Positions 18,922-28,833 are shown, counted from the stretch's first letter. The stretch: DNA of 30,436 bases from Chara braunii (GCA_003427395.1 BFEA01000007.1:7050231-7080666), one strand, 5' to 3'. A program made the numbers and translations. The notes: generated by a model not told the origin, from the sequence alone.

Positions 18922-19472
18922 CTCTGTGCTTTGACTGAGGTTTGACCATCACCACTGCGTTTTTGGCTGCCATAGCGGGGCCCTCATGCGTGTCCAGGTT
19001 TCAAAGCTCTCTCACGCGAGTTTGAGTGCACCTTTCCTAAATCTGAGTAACTGAATATCTCTGTGTCTGCCTTTATAACTCTCAATTTAGTCTTTTGGTT
19101 AAGGGAGGAAGGTGGCAGGTGGGATTGAAACCTGCAATCTGTTCCAAAGCCTTTATGGAAGATTCACCCTACCTATTGCAGAAGTTTTGTTGGAATCTAG
19201 GCGAGATTCTGGAGGCAGAAAACAATTAGGTTTAACTTTTTTTTACTATACCCTTATTTTGACTACATCCTTCTGGTCTGTCTGATGTATATGTGTGCGT
19301 TCCCCTATGATTTTGTTTTCTTTTCAGAACAAAATCAAATTAATTGGAAAGAACACATGCATAAAAATTTGGTTCTATTTTATCCTGACTGAAAGCAGAC
19401 TAAGGGATGAACTGGGGGAGGGTGGGAGGAAAGCAGTATTGCATGCGTTTGACCGAGTTTCAATGGTTGGAC
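18922..19472. other. Non-coding stretch
   Basis: Includes a perfect 10-base inverted repeat, TGATTTTGTT at 19308-19317 and AACAAAATCA at 19328-19337. Otherwise nothing recognised. Confidence 0.4.
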
Positions 19473-20040
19473 ATTGTTTCTAAGTTGAATGGCCCAGTGT
19501 TATGCTTATTGCGTAATTTGTGAAGGACAATGTCTTGTTTCTAAGATGAATGGCTTGGTCTATCTGTTTCTTTTGGGGTTTCTGAGTGAAGTTGGGCTGA
19601 ATTGTCCAACTTCATGCTTTTGTGAGGCTTAGGATAGACTGGATATTGTTTCTAAGTTGAATGGTTCAGTCTCTTGTTTTATTCAGAATGAGGATTTTGG
19701 TGAAACGCGAGGTATAGTTTCCAAGTCAAACAGTTTAGCCTGAAGCCACAGACTAAGCACAAACGAGTATAATCGAAAATACTTTTTTTTTTTTTTTCTA
19801 TGAACAAGCGGCTAGATATTGTTTCCAAGCCGAATGGTTCAACTTAAGCCATATTATTAGGAAGATAGATAAAAATTAAGAGTATAATTGGAAGTAAAAT
19901 GGGCAAGCTAAGCATTGTTTCTAAGCGAAATGGCTGAGTCCCCTGCCCATATTTAAAAATCAAGTCAGAGAGTTATTAAATCTTGAATATTAAACAGCTC
20001 AGGGCGACTAAGCAGGATTTTTAAGTTGAAGGGCTTAGTC
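19473..20040 (+). repeat. Seven-copy array of a conserved stem-loop-like motif
   Basis: The core ATTGTTTCTAAGTTGAATGG recurs, with substitutions, at 19473, 19534, 19644, 19714, 19818, 19914 and 20015 (spacing 61-110). Flanking bases pair across the core in some copies. GACTAAGC pairs with GCTTAGTC in the last copy. AGACTGGA pairs with TTCAGTCT in the third, with different bases but the same geometry. The spacers are unrelated in sequence, so this is not a simple tandem duplication. A T15 run lies at about 19784-19798. The role is unknown. Confidence 0.65.
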
Positions 20041-20184
20041 ACAAGCCCAAACACTCGCAATTCTTACATACACTACCGAGAAATATGGCAGAAAGGTCAC
20101 TCGAGTCAATAAAGTAAATCAGCAGGCTCGCTAGACGAAACGTCTCTATCGATCCTCAGAGCCATACGCCAGACGCACGTTGAG

Positions 20185-20297
20185 GGTCACACCCATACTC
20201 AGGTCGATAGGCACTCAGACGAGCACACAGACTTGCAGGTCACAACATACTCAGTCCGACAAGCACTCCGACAAGTGTGCACACACACAGACTTAGA
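20185..20297 (+). repeat. 53-bp tandem duplication
   Basis: Units start GGTCACA at 20185 and 20238, and each carries CATACTCAG, then GCACTC-GAC and CACAGACTT. The second unit has an expanded CA stretch. Confidence 0.65.
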
Positions 20298-20367
20298 AAT
20301 GGGATCGGGCCACTAGGCGGACTAAGCCCCACTACTCTACATATACCAGAGTTGCTGCTCTTCTATC

Positions 20368-20440
20368 CGACGTGGGAGCTAGCTCAGTGGGTTTTAGTGA
20401 TGTTTACCAAACAGGGAATGTGGGGATCGAGGCCTACCGA
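20368..20440 (+). mobile_element. Possible tRNA-derived SINE head
   Basis: GCTAGCTCAGTGGG near 20376-20391 matches the D-arm/box A style of eukaryotic tRNA genes. GGGGATCGAGGCC about 35 bases later is a weak box B. The intervening sequence does not form an anticodon arm. A decayed SINE or tRNA pseudogene is inferred. Confidence 0.35.
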
Positions 20441-20479
20441 CTGCTGAGACTGGCTCCTTTTGATGAGAAACTCGGACTA

Positions 20480-21792
20480 GCCTATGGCACCCCGAGAGCC
20501 TCATTCTCTGCCAAAATATCCACAATTTTGTTTTCACAGCCTCCACCTATTTTTCATGCCTCTCCATTTTTTTCTTCAGGACGACGATCTTTCTTTCCTA
20601 ATCCACCTTCTGTCTATAGGAAGCCTGCGCCACCTTCATTATCGTTTTCCATATCTTCTGATCTAAGGCCTTTGCTGTTGCAAATCCTTCCTTCATAAGG
20701 CCCTTAAGGCTCAGTAAATCTGTGGAGAGTAGCTTAAACTCCCATCTCCTGATGTTGCCCTGTAGGTTTACCTGTGGCCTCGAACAACCTCTTAAAACCT
20801 TCCCAAACTTCTAAGAGTAAAGGAGGATCGTCCTTCAGGGCAGTCTTCTTGCCCTCCACTTCCACTGGTTGTTTCCTCTGCTGCATCTTGTCTGTCATCT
20901 CTATGAGGTTCTTCAGTCTGAGTTGGATTTTGATCTCTTTTTCTGTTGCAGACCTCTCCATCTCTTTTTCCTTGAAAACTTCCTCCTTCTGCTGATCTCG
21001 CATTGCTGGCTCATGAGGCAGATCAAACTCTTTCCCTGGCTTAGGACAGTGATCAAGTATCTGAATATGCTCTGAGGGTAACCTGGATCTCCTAAACCTC
21101 CTCCTCTTTGTGCTTCTCCCCTCGCTTGTCCTCTCTTCGTATCAGGCGTGTGAGACATATGTTTTTTTCTTCTTTTCTCCTCTCCTTCCACTCCATGGGG
21201 CGTACCATATCCCACTGCTCATCCCTCTGCTCCTTCTGACTCTCTCTATTTCTTTTTCATTCCTCTCCTGTTTTCTGCTTGGCGCTCGGGGGTATACCAG
21301 TTCTTCAGCAATCGCTTGCAATAACCCAGTTTGTGACTCACTTTACAATAGCCCTGACAAATGACTTGATGCTCTTCCTTACAAACTGGATGAATCCTCC
21401 AACTTTGGACTTGGGTAAAATGTTATGTTCGTCTGCAAACAGATCATAAGTCCAGAGAAACTCTTCCATGTTGGAGAAGTCGAAGCGAATAGGCAACCCG
21501 TCTCTCCCCACATGTGATGGATGCAACCCCTCCATCTTTCTCTCAAACTCGTACCAAGTAAGTGATTCCCTGATAAACCTGGCAATCCGCTTCGCCCATT
21601 CACCACTGCCTCGTACCTCTGTCAACATCCTGATGACACCCCAACTGTAGTGATAGGCATGAACCTCAAAACTGGTCATGAACATCTCCACATTCCCTCC
21701 ATTGAAATAAGACGCCTGCTCTCTCTGGTAGTCCTCTGCTTTCCCCCCTATCAGGCTTCCATTGGCCCTACCCCGCCCTTCCTTTTTGGCAT
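20480..21792 (-). pseudogene. gag: Second LTR-retrotransposon gag remnant
   Basis: Reading leftwards from an ATG at 21790-21792 (MPKRKGG) and after one probable shift, the frame gives YFNGGNVEMFMTSFEVHAYH. The typical Gag motif is an FxGG-NVE-x-F block. It continues as ARFIRESLTWYEFERKMEGL and FSNMEEFLWTYDLFADEHN. In another frame a variant zinc knuckle, CQGYCKVSHKLGYC, follows (CX3CX3HX4C near 21300-21345). Next is a Glu/Lys-rich coiled-coil-like segment (KEEVFKEKEMERSATEKEIK, 20734-21003) and a further frame with KALDQKIWKTIMKVAQASYR to about 20500. At least three frameshifts and several stops disable it. It differs in sequence from the gag remnants at 12.5 and 30 kb. No pol was found beside it. 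Confidence 0.6.
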
Positions 21793-21892
21793 GGCTGTCA
21801 AGGTATCAAGCCTGCACAACCAGAAAGAGACAACAGAAGCAAAGGGGGGTAAGCAGGTCAGACAACCACAATAAGAGACAAGAAGCAGTTAA

Positions 21893-22272
21893 TGGAAGGC
21901 CCAAAATTCGACGAATTTTGCCGAAATTTTCACCGAAACTGCCACATTTCCCTAAATTTTTACTTTTTTCTTGGTTTTTCTATTTGCCTGTTATATATGT
22001 GGTTTAGGGTATATCTCCATTCAGTTTCGCCGTATTTGGAGCAGTAACAAAAAAACATAGCAAAAACAGCAGACTCTAAAAAAACTTTGGCGAACTCCGA
22101 AAGCTACTCCGAAAAGGGTTTTATAGTACTCTTGATTTTGATTTTTTCGTTTTTTTTTTGCCTGATTGTTTTTTTGATGTTTGTATTATGACCCTGCATC
22201 GTTTGTTCGCAAAATTTTCGACAACATTGCTTGTAGCAACGCAGCGAAAAACCCCGAATTTTTTGCCTTCAT
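21893..22272. mobile_element. TTAA-flanked candidate MITE
   Basis: TTAA at 21889-21892 and 22273-22276 flank a segment starting TGGAAGGCCCAAAATTCG. Its other end read inward is ATGAAGGCAAAAAATTCG, an imperfect terminal inverted repeat of 18 bases. The ends are followed by AATTCG/CGAATT motifs, including the palindrome AAAATTCGACGAATTTT at 21903-21919. The interior is A/T-rich and non-coding. TTAA duplications are typical of piggyBac-type elements, but a 4-base A/T repeat is weak evidence in this composition. Confidence 0.4.
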
Positions 22273-22276
22273 TTAA

Positions 22277-22435
22277 CCACTAGTGTAAGAGACATATATA
22301 GCCATCTCATAACTACTTAAGTGTCTATACTTATATATATATATATATTTATAATTTATAATTCTATAAGTTTATTTTCGTAGACTTATATTTATATATT
22401 AATATGCATGAATATAGAATATATATTAATATTAA
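22277..22435. other. A/T-rich spacer
   Basis: TA-rich sequence without further structure. Confidence 0.5.
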
Positions 22436-22443
22436 TATAATAC
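22436..22443 (+). repeat. Target-site duplication (left)
   Basis: TATAATAC, identical to 22719-22726. Confidence 0.8.
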
Positions 22444-22718
22444 CTAGGCTACCAGCCGGGCCACCCGGGTCCCAAGTGGCCAGCCCGTGCAAGGACAAGG
22501 GAGGGTCCCAGCAAAAAAAAACAAAATCCAAAAAATCCGTAAAAAAAACTATGTTACGCAGAAAAATAAACGAACAACTTTTGCCTCAGGGTCACATCGA
22601 AATTCTTTACCAAATTTAAAATATAAAATAAAACTTTAAAATATTTCTTAGTTTTTTTATTTTTTAAATCTTTTTGGCCCGGCCGAGCAAGTGACCTAGG
22701 GCCACTCTGGTAACCTAG
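22444..22718. mobile_element. hAT-like MITE, 275 bp, with 8-bp target duplication
   Basis: Perfect flanking direct repeats TATAATAC lie at 22436-22443 and 22719-22726. The terminal inverted repeats are CTAGGCTACCAG on the left and, read inward from the right, CTAGGTTACCAG (11 of 12 match). GC-rich subterminal segments surround an A/T-rich core with no ORF. The core at 22551-22616 (ATGTTACGCAGAAAAATAAA onward to TTCTTTACCAAAT) is clearly related to 23703-23768 in the foldback element, so the two belong to one family. The superfamily call rests on the 8-base duplication and TAG-type ends. Confidence 0.8.
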
Positions 22719-22726
22719 TATAATAC
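22719..22726 (+). repeat. Target-site duplication (right)
   Basis: TATAATAC, identical to 22436-22443. Confidence 0.8.
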
Positions 22727-22922
22727 AATATATTCTTTAATATTATTTATATAATATTCTTTCTATATTATTTAGTATCTTTATATTATCTATTAGATTG
22801 TAATTATATTGATTATAATTATAGTTGATTTGAATATTAGTAGTATATGAGAAATCATATCAATATGATAAAAATATTTAGTTGAATATAGTTGATTTGA
22901 ATATTCGTAATATATATATATA
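22727..22922. other. A/T-rich spacer with an 18-bp direct repeat
   Basis: ATAGTTGATTTGAATATT occurs at 22821-22838 and again at 22888-22905. No gene. Confidence 0.7.
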
Positions 22923-23518
22923 TAGGGTTACCTGACCGAACGTTCGGGGGCCCCCGGGCTGGTCCCCGACCGTTCGGGCGTTCGGGATCCCGTTAGGGGC
23001 CGAACACCTCCAGGTTCGGCCCCCGCCAAAAAATATTTCGGGGCCTAAAAATAAGTTTTCTTTTCTGAATTTTGTTTTGTGAGTTCTCTATGATGTAACC
23101 TACACGCCTATAAATTTTGAGGCCATTCTGCTAAGCCCAAAAAACATTAAAAATCGTCAAAGATGGGGGTGTCAAAACGTGCTCGCCCACTCACTATTTT
23201 GTTTTTTTTTTCACATTTAACTATTTGTTTTCACTTTATTTCGGGGCCTAAACAATTTTATTATTTTTTGAAACAAATTTAATCGGTTACTGATTATGTA
23301 AACTACAAATCTGTAAATTTTAAGGGCATTTGTCAATGTTAAAAAATAATTAAAAATCGGCAAAGATGGCGGTGTTGAAAAGGTGCTGGCACACTCACTC
23401 ATTTTAATTCTCTTTTTATTTTTTCTTATTTTTATCATCGTGTTTATTTTCTGTATTGGATTTTTAATTCGAATTTGGTAAAGAATTTGGATATATATAT
23501 ATATATATAGATATAGAT

Positions 23519-23553
<35 letters not shown>

Positions 23554-24315
23554 CGGTTGCCGGCATTCGGGACGAGCCGAACGCCCGAACCCGAACGCCC
23601 GAACGTACGGGACCCCTTCGGAAGGCGTTCGGCCGTTCGGGCCACACGCGGACAAAAAAAAAAAAAAAAAAAAAAGTTTAAAAAACATTCCGAAAATAAA
23701 AAATGTTATGAAGAAAAATAAACTAAACAATATTTGCCTGGGCACTACATCCAAATTCTTTACCAAATCTGAATTAAAAATCAAATATAGAAAATAAACA
23801 CAATGATAAAAATAAGAACAAATAAAAAGAGAATTAAAATGAGTGAGTGTGCCAGCACCTTTTCGACACCGCCATCTTTGCCGATTTTTAATTATTTTTT
23901 GGAATTGGCAAATGCCCTGAAAATTTACAGATATGTACTTTACATAATAAATAACTCATTAAAAATGTTTCAAAAAATAATAAAAGTTTTTAGGCCCCGA
24001 AATAAAGTGAAAACAAAAAGTTAAAAGTGAAAAAAAAAACAAAATAGTGAGTGGGCGAGCACGTTTTGACACCCTTATCTTTGACGATTTTTAATGTTTT
24101 TTTGGCTTACCAGAATGGCTTCAAAATTTATAGGCATGTAGTTTACGTCATAGAAAACTCACAAAAAAAACTGCAGTAAAAAAAACTTAGTTTTAGGCCC
24201 CAAACATTTTTTTGGCGGGGGCCGAACCTAGAGGTGTTCGGCCCCCGAACGGGACCCCGAATGCCCGAACGTTCGGGGGCCAGCCCGGGGGCCTCGAATG
24301 TTCGGTCAGGTAACC

Positions 24316-24318
<3 letters not shown>
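22923..24318. mobile_element. Foldback (long inverted repeat) hAT-like element, 1.4 kb
   Basis: The left end TAGGGTTACCTGACCGAACG and the right end, read inward as CAGGGTTACCTGACCGAACA, are inverted copies. Similarity continues along arms of about 570 bases (22923-23493 against 23748-24318), by eye around 85-90% in the first 100 bases. The loop (23494-23747) holds a TA/GATA microsatellite. It also holds a second GC-rich terminus-like segment starting ACGGTTGCCGGCATTCGGGA at 23553 with CCGAACG repeats, and an A22 run. TATATATA flanks both ends, consistent with an 8-base hAT duplication but uninformative because the flanks are TA repeats. No transposase is present. It may be a full element (23553-24318) joined to an inverted partial copy. 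Transcription would yield a long hairpin RNA. Confidence 0.75.
23491..23552 (+). repeat. (TA)n then (GATA)n microsatellite
   Basis: TA units at 23491-23509 pass into GATA/GATATA units up to 23552, inside the loop of the foldback element. Confidence 0.95.
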
Positions 24319-24358
<40 letters not shown>

Positions 24359-24408
24359 ATATATATATATAAGATATATATATATAAGATATATATATAT
24401 ATATATAT
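24319..24408 (+). repeat. (TA)n with TAAGA interruptions
   Basis: A long TA tract is interrupted three times by TAAGA, giving a higher-order period of about 17 bases. Confidence 0.95.
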
Positions 24409-24912
24409 TGTCACAAACAGAACTGTCTGGTAAACCGTAGGCAGAGAGAGAGAAAAGGACAACAAACGAGGGGTTGTGACAAACTGTTTCGTCGGAGTTT
24501 CACCGAATCATCAAGAGGCTGAACCCTCCACAGTCTGCAGAATCCCCTCATTGATTACACTGTAAATGATAATCTACCTTAACCAAAATCAAAGTAGACT
24601 ATCACTCACCCACACTAGATGGAAAACTCTACAGAGTGTCGGTTCACACCCCATCACAAGCGAGCAAAACATCCACGAAACAAAGAAAGGTCTGTCACAG
24701 CCAAAAAATACACTCCAGACACACCACTGGCATTAGAGGCACAACATGGTCGCCTAGCAACGACCCCGACCACTGCCGCTCGACCTGACGGGAAAAAACC
24801 GTAGCAGGAAGCTAGCGAAGTCGTAACATATATTGTCACAAACAGAACTGCCCCGTAAACTGTAGGCAGGTAGAGAGAAGAGGACAACAAACGAGGGGCT
24901 GTGACAAACTGT
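24409..24912 (-). repeat. LTR-like segment bounded by two 79-bp direct repeats
   Basis: Near-identical segments at 24409-24487 and 24834-24912 are 425 bases apart. Each starts TGTCACAAACAGAACTG and contains GGACAACAAACGAGGGG, and each ends TGTGACAAACTGT, so each copy is closed by TGTCACA and TGTGACA inverted ends. On the minus strand the segment lies just downstream of the integrase stop (25068) and would begin TGTCACAGCCCC, in the TG...CA style of LTR ends. A 3' LTR or nested LTR fragments of the element at 25-30 kb is the favoured reading. No target duplication or clear polypurine tract was found, and the 5' LTR would be outside the window. Confidence 0.45.
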
Positions 24913-25067
24913 ACTCATCATATATATATATCCTTATACCTGTCTCAACCTTATAACATATCATACCATTCTAATTTGACAACTCATGTTTCTCCTCTCT
25001 GCGATACAAAGGTCTTCCCTCTGTACCTAGATAGCATTTGACTCGCCGGTCCTATGCTCACCTCATC
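24913..25067. other. Short spacer between pol and the LTR-like repeats
   Basis: A/T-rich with a (TA)5-6 tract at 24920-24930. Probably the 3' untranslated part of the Ty3/Gypsy element. Confidence 0.4.
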
Positions 25068-26559
25068 TCAAACCACAAACTTCTTCAATTTGAAACCAGA
25101 TACCAAGTCCTTCCATGTCGTTCCATTCAGTTCCTCGATGTGGTACGCCCTATGTTCGCCGCATCTCGTGATTCTGTACGGTCCCAACCATCGCTTGTCC
25201 AATTTTCTCGACCGCTGCTTTTTTAGGGATGAGTCGTACAGTAACACAATATCTCCCGCTTTAAGAGACACCTTCCTTACTCGCGCAATTTGATCCCACC
25301 TGAACTTGTCCTTCGTTCGACTATCAACCACTCTACTCGCTGCTTCTTGAACTCTATCTTCTATGGCTCCAATTTGACGTGCCCTTAGATCAAGCAACTC
25401 ATCAAATGACAATGTCGTTTCGAGGTCTTGCCGCCTCCAGATCTTAAAAAAACTCTCTATTGGAAACGTTGCATGTCTGTCATACCATAAAGTATTCGGC
25501 GTGTAGTTGATACTCCTTCCGACTGTAATATTTTTCACAAAGAAGGCAACTCCTAGGAAGTTTGGTCATTGATTAGGTCTGCCATCAATCCACTTTCTGA
25601 GGAGATTCGTAATGGTATTATGTCCTTTTTCCACATGTTCGTTAGCTTGAGGGTGTGCCGCAGTTGTGTACTCGACAATCACACCATATCCCTTGAAAAA
25701 CGTCTTCATTTCTGCAAAAGTGAATTCGGATACCCTAGTCCATTATGAAACTTGAGACAAAAGGATAGCGAATGTAATATTCTACAATGCATCGAGCCAA
25801 CACCTCTCCAGTCTTCGTGCGAATAACCTTACTATCCACAAATCCTTAGAGATTGTCTAGTGCATCGAATATATAATTATACCCACCTACCCCTAGAGAC
25901 ATTGCTAATAGATCCAGATGAACGATTGATCCAATCTCACGTATATATCTTGGGTGAAGTGGCTCCCAAAGTCTAAAGGAAGACCGCTCCTAACATGATA
26001 CACAAAATTTACAGTAATTGCGAATCATGTGTGTCATGTCATCCCAATAATATAAATCGTGTATCTTTAAGTACGTCGCATCTGTACTCCTATGATCACC
26101 TGTTGTCCCATCATGTAGGGCAACCATAACATCAATTTATTGAGTGACGCCACAAACTACCCTTTTGGGATTCCTCCCTTTACTTCTCATGAATAAATGA
26201 CCATCTCTCACCAAGAAATTTGACTGTATCTTAAGGACTCTTTCACTAACATCTTTTTCCCTTATTTCGCACAAAAGAAGCAACCCGAGCTCCAGATATA
26301 CTTCATCATATTCCTCTGCATAAAAAACTTTTTTTATCTCTCCTTCTTCAAAATTGTCATCTTCCCCTTCATGAACCACATTCTCTTCCTCATTTTGTCT
26401 TTCTTTCTCAATCCTAACAACTTCCTCCTGAAAAAGCGAGTTTGCTAGAACATACATTTCACCTACGAATCTTTCATGCACTTCCACTTGTCGGGGTCTA
26501 TTCTCCATTGTGCCAAAATCCACCTGCAACTGATATTTGTCTGCCAAAGCCAAATCCAT
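25068..26559 (-). pseudogene. int: Integrase with zinc-binding N-domain and DDE core
   Basis: An acidic linker (26559-26137) leads to FLVRDGHLFMRSKGRNP, the entry to the integrase zinc-binding domain. The H-H-C-C residues are in HDGTTGDH (about 26092-26115) and CKFC (about 26000). The core has VHLDLLAM (first Asp near 25913), FIMD (second Asp, 25738-25740) and VEKGH (Glu, 25629-25631). Spacing from the second Asp to Glu is 35 residues once a one-base insertion after the second Asp is allowed, so the D-D-35-E triad is kept. The C-domain has RKLDKRWLGPYRI, the GPY/F motif, and ends at 25068. In-frame stops are TAA 26137, TAG near 25992, TAA near 25857, TAG near 25735 and TGA near 25570. Confidence 0.85.
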
Positions 26560-26799
26560 TATTTATGCTACTTCTTGCATCCCCAAAAAATCATTCTTAA
26601 CATACGGTTTGAGGATTATGTATGGTCGTCGCACATGACCCGGAGGTGCGAGCCATGCAGGTCGCGCAGGAGTAACATGCTCATCTACGGCTAACGACCA
26701 GGAGTTAATGTGGAGCCTCACATCTTCCTCTTTATCCAAAAAATGTCGACTGGTTAAGTGTTATCGACTACCCCTTTGTTACTCTTATCCTTGTCGACG
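26560..26799 (-). pseudogene. RNase H to integrase linker, heavily decayed
   Basis: Stops are dense in all three frames (for example around KCM-like and WIKRKM-stop segments), and the frame must shift before 26559. No domain could be read. Confidence 0.4.
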
Positions 26800-27159
26800 C
26801 GGCTGAACCCGTCAGCCCTATTTTTGTTCCTTTGAATACGCTCCAATTCGAAATCAAACATTCAGATGTATGTTAACCACCTGACAATAGTTGAATCCGA
26901 AGGAGCGTAATTCCTAAGAAAACCAGCCTGAGCAGTTGGGTTAACTTTTAGTACCAACCGCCTATCAAAGAGGTAGTTTCTGAAAAGTCGCAAACAATGA
27001 AGAACCATCAACGTCTCAAACTTAAACTGAGAGTAATTTATCTCAGTTGTATTAACCGTTCGACTTTCAAATATCAAAGGTTTTTTTTTTCCTTTCCAAT
27101 CTTTCTAAATCAATACACCTCCTATACCAGATAGTCCAGCATCAGTCTCCACAATAAAA
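26800..27159 (-). pseudogene. RNase H domain
   Basis: In the same frame as the RT palm. VETDAGLSGIGGVLI (about 27120-27160) corresponds to the DAS-type first catalytic Asp region of Ty3/Gypsy RNase H. Next are INYSQFKFETLMVLHCLRLF with its conserved Glu, then FRNYLFDRRLVLKV, LRNYAPSDSTIVRWLTYI and NRADGFSRVD, all typical of the family. A TAG after GGVLI and a stop after RWLTYI interrupt the frame. The domain would degrade the RNA strand during reverse transcription. Confidence 0.8.
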
Positions 27160-28440
27160 TGTCTTATTAGTGTGGCGGCATTGTTCGACACGCCCAATAC
27201 TAAACCCCCTTCCTTAAACTCTTTCTTCAGGCCTTTAATAACCAACTCCTGCTTGTCTCCCCACTCCTAGTCTTGACCTTGACGCACAAGCTTTCTTAAT
27301 TGTTTCGTCTTCGACGCAAACCCTGTAATGAACACCCTCGAAAATCCACACGTTCCTAGGAAGCTTCTTACTTCCGTAATTGTTTCGAATAACGTCGGTC
27401 ACTCAAGAATCTTGTTGGTCTTCTTAGTGTCTGGTCGACGACCCGTTTCATCGCACATAAACCCTAAGATTGTCAGTTCGAGTATAAAGTGTCTGGATTT
27501 CGATCCATTTGTAGTAAGGTTATGTTTTTTTAATCAGTCTAAGACCTTGCATAAATCTTGCACATGATCCCAGACAGATTGTCTAACTTCTGGCATTACC
27601 TCCTGCTCCCTTTTCTCCTTTGACCCTTTCAGAACAAGATCATCAATATATGGCTGTGTAATATGAGAGTTCATTGGTCGCATTGCCCTTACCATATGTC
27701 TTTGAACCATGGCGACTGCATTCGTCCACCCTTGTGGTGCGACATTCATATGAATCAGACCCCGAGGAGTATGCATTGTCGTCATAGGTCTATCTGATGG
27801 GTAAGCAGGAAACTGGTCGTAACCAGAGTACATATATCTATTAGTGATATTTTAAATCGTCCGGCACAGACTTCTGAAAGTGCATCAACATTTGGCAGAC
27901 CACCTGCGTCTCTTACAGTCACACCATTTAATGGCTGCAAATCCTGCATCCATCACGAAGTCTCATTTGGTTTGACGAAGCAAAATCAGAGGGATGCATA
28001 CATCCCACTTGAGTAGTTTGACACATGCGTGCGGGTTTTCCCATCGAGGTATTTCACCACTTTCTTTCTCGTCTGTTGGATTGAGATATTGGGCACCTCG
28101 CAAGTTTCATGGTTCGTGTGGCACGATATATATCCGAATCATCGGGATTTTGTCAACATGAAGATGCTCACGTTCGTCGTTGTTGAAGGCATATGAAGTA
28201 TGTCTTCCGCTTATGATTCTTACCACCAACTCATTCTCTTGCGCTGTAAGAAAACCAGATTCTCTTATTATTAGCGCTTCCTTTGTTTCCTAATTGATGA
28301 GACATGGTCCATTCTCTCCACTCTCTTGCATTTGTCGTATCAATTCTCATTCCCGCTCGTAATAAACCTTTTGTTCCTCAGTCACGAGCAGCGACACTTT
28401 TGATCTATCTTTTTGTACCGCCTTTGTGAGCTTTGCTTGG
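27160..28440 (-). pseudogene. Reverse transcriptase domain
   Basis: Several frames must be followed. From about 28440 the frame reads LTKAVQKDRSKVSLLVTEEQ with TGA and TAG stops. After a shift near 28070 it gives VVKYLDGKTRTHVSNYSSG and WMQDLQPLNGVTVRDAGG (fingers, dipeptide LN conserved). A 2-base insertion near 27840 leads into MYSGYDQFPAYPSD and TPRGLIHMNVAPQGWTNA, where FxPQG-type sequence is expected. The catalytic YIDDLVLKG (about 27640-27660) is intact. Further on, ILE-stop-P (where Trp-Pro is expected) and VRSFLGTCGFSR mark the connection. Stops at 27534 and below interrupt it. It would copy element RNA into DNA. Confidence 0.85.
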
Positions 28441-28833
28441 GCCTACCTCTAAAAAAGACCGAGTTGCGCTTTGGGGTTGGGCTCCCGCTGGTCCTCCTAC
28501 CCTTCCATGTACTTTGTAAACCAGATTTGCTTCTCCTTCTCCCATCTGTTCCACCACCTTTTCTCTCAAGGTCTCTACAGCCTCTGGATCTGTCATCCCA
28601 TAGGTAGAAACTATGTCTATAGCATCGCCTATACTGATTAGGCTAAGAGTCAGCGCTTCCGGTTGTTCCTCCCCTTCAACCTCTTCCTTTCCTAACCTCC
28701 TTCTCTCCTCTTCTGACTCTTCAAATGTGAAAGAGTCAGGGTTGGGTCGATTCCTTATACTTTGCGGCTCCGTATTCTTGCATATGACAATCTCATTATT
28801 GTCAGAAACTGGGTCGCATAAAACGAGGAACAT
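28405..28833 (-). pseudogene. Protease-RT linker region
   Basis: An open frame of 142 codons begins MFLVLCDPVSDNNEIVICKN and continues with an acidic stretch (FTFEESEEERRRLG) and a helical segment with TDPEAVETLREKVVEQMGEG. It follows the protease by a one-base shift and precedes the RT fingers by another. No enzymatic motif. It is linker sequence between protease and reverse transcriptase. Confidence 0.6.

Noticed and set aside
19473-20040. CRISPR-like array of repeats and spacers
   Set aside because: Repeats are too diverged and spacing is irregular (61-110). No cas genes are present, and the sequence context is eukaryotic.
23217-24465. Several ORFs with YIYIYI or LSIYLSIYLS repeats
   Set aside because: Direct translations of TA and GATA microsatellites inside or beside the foldback element.
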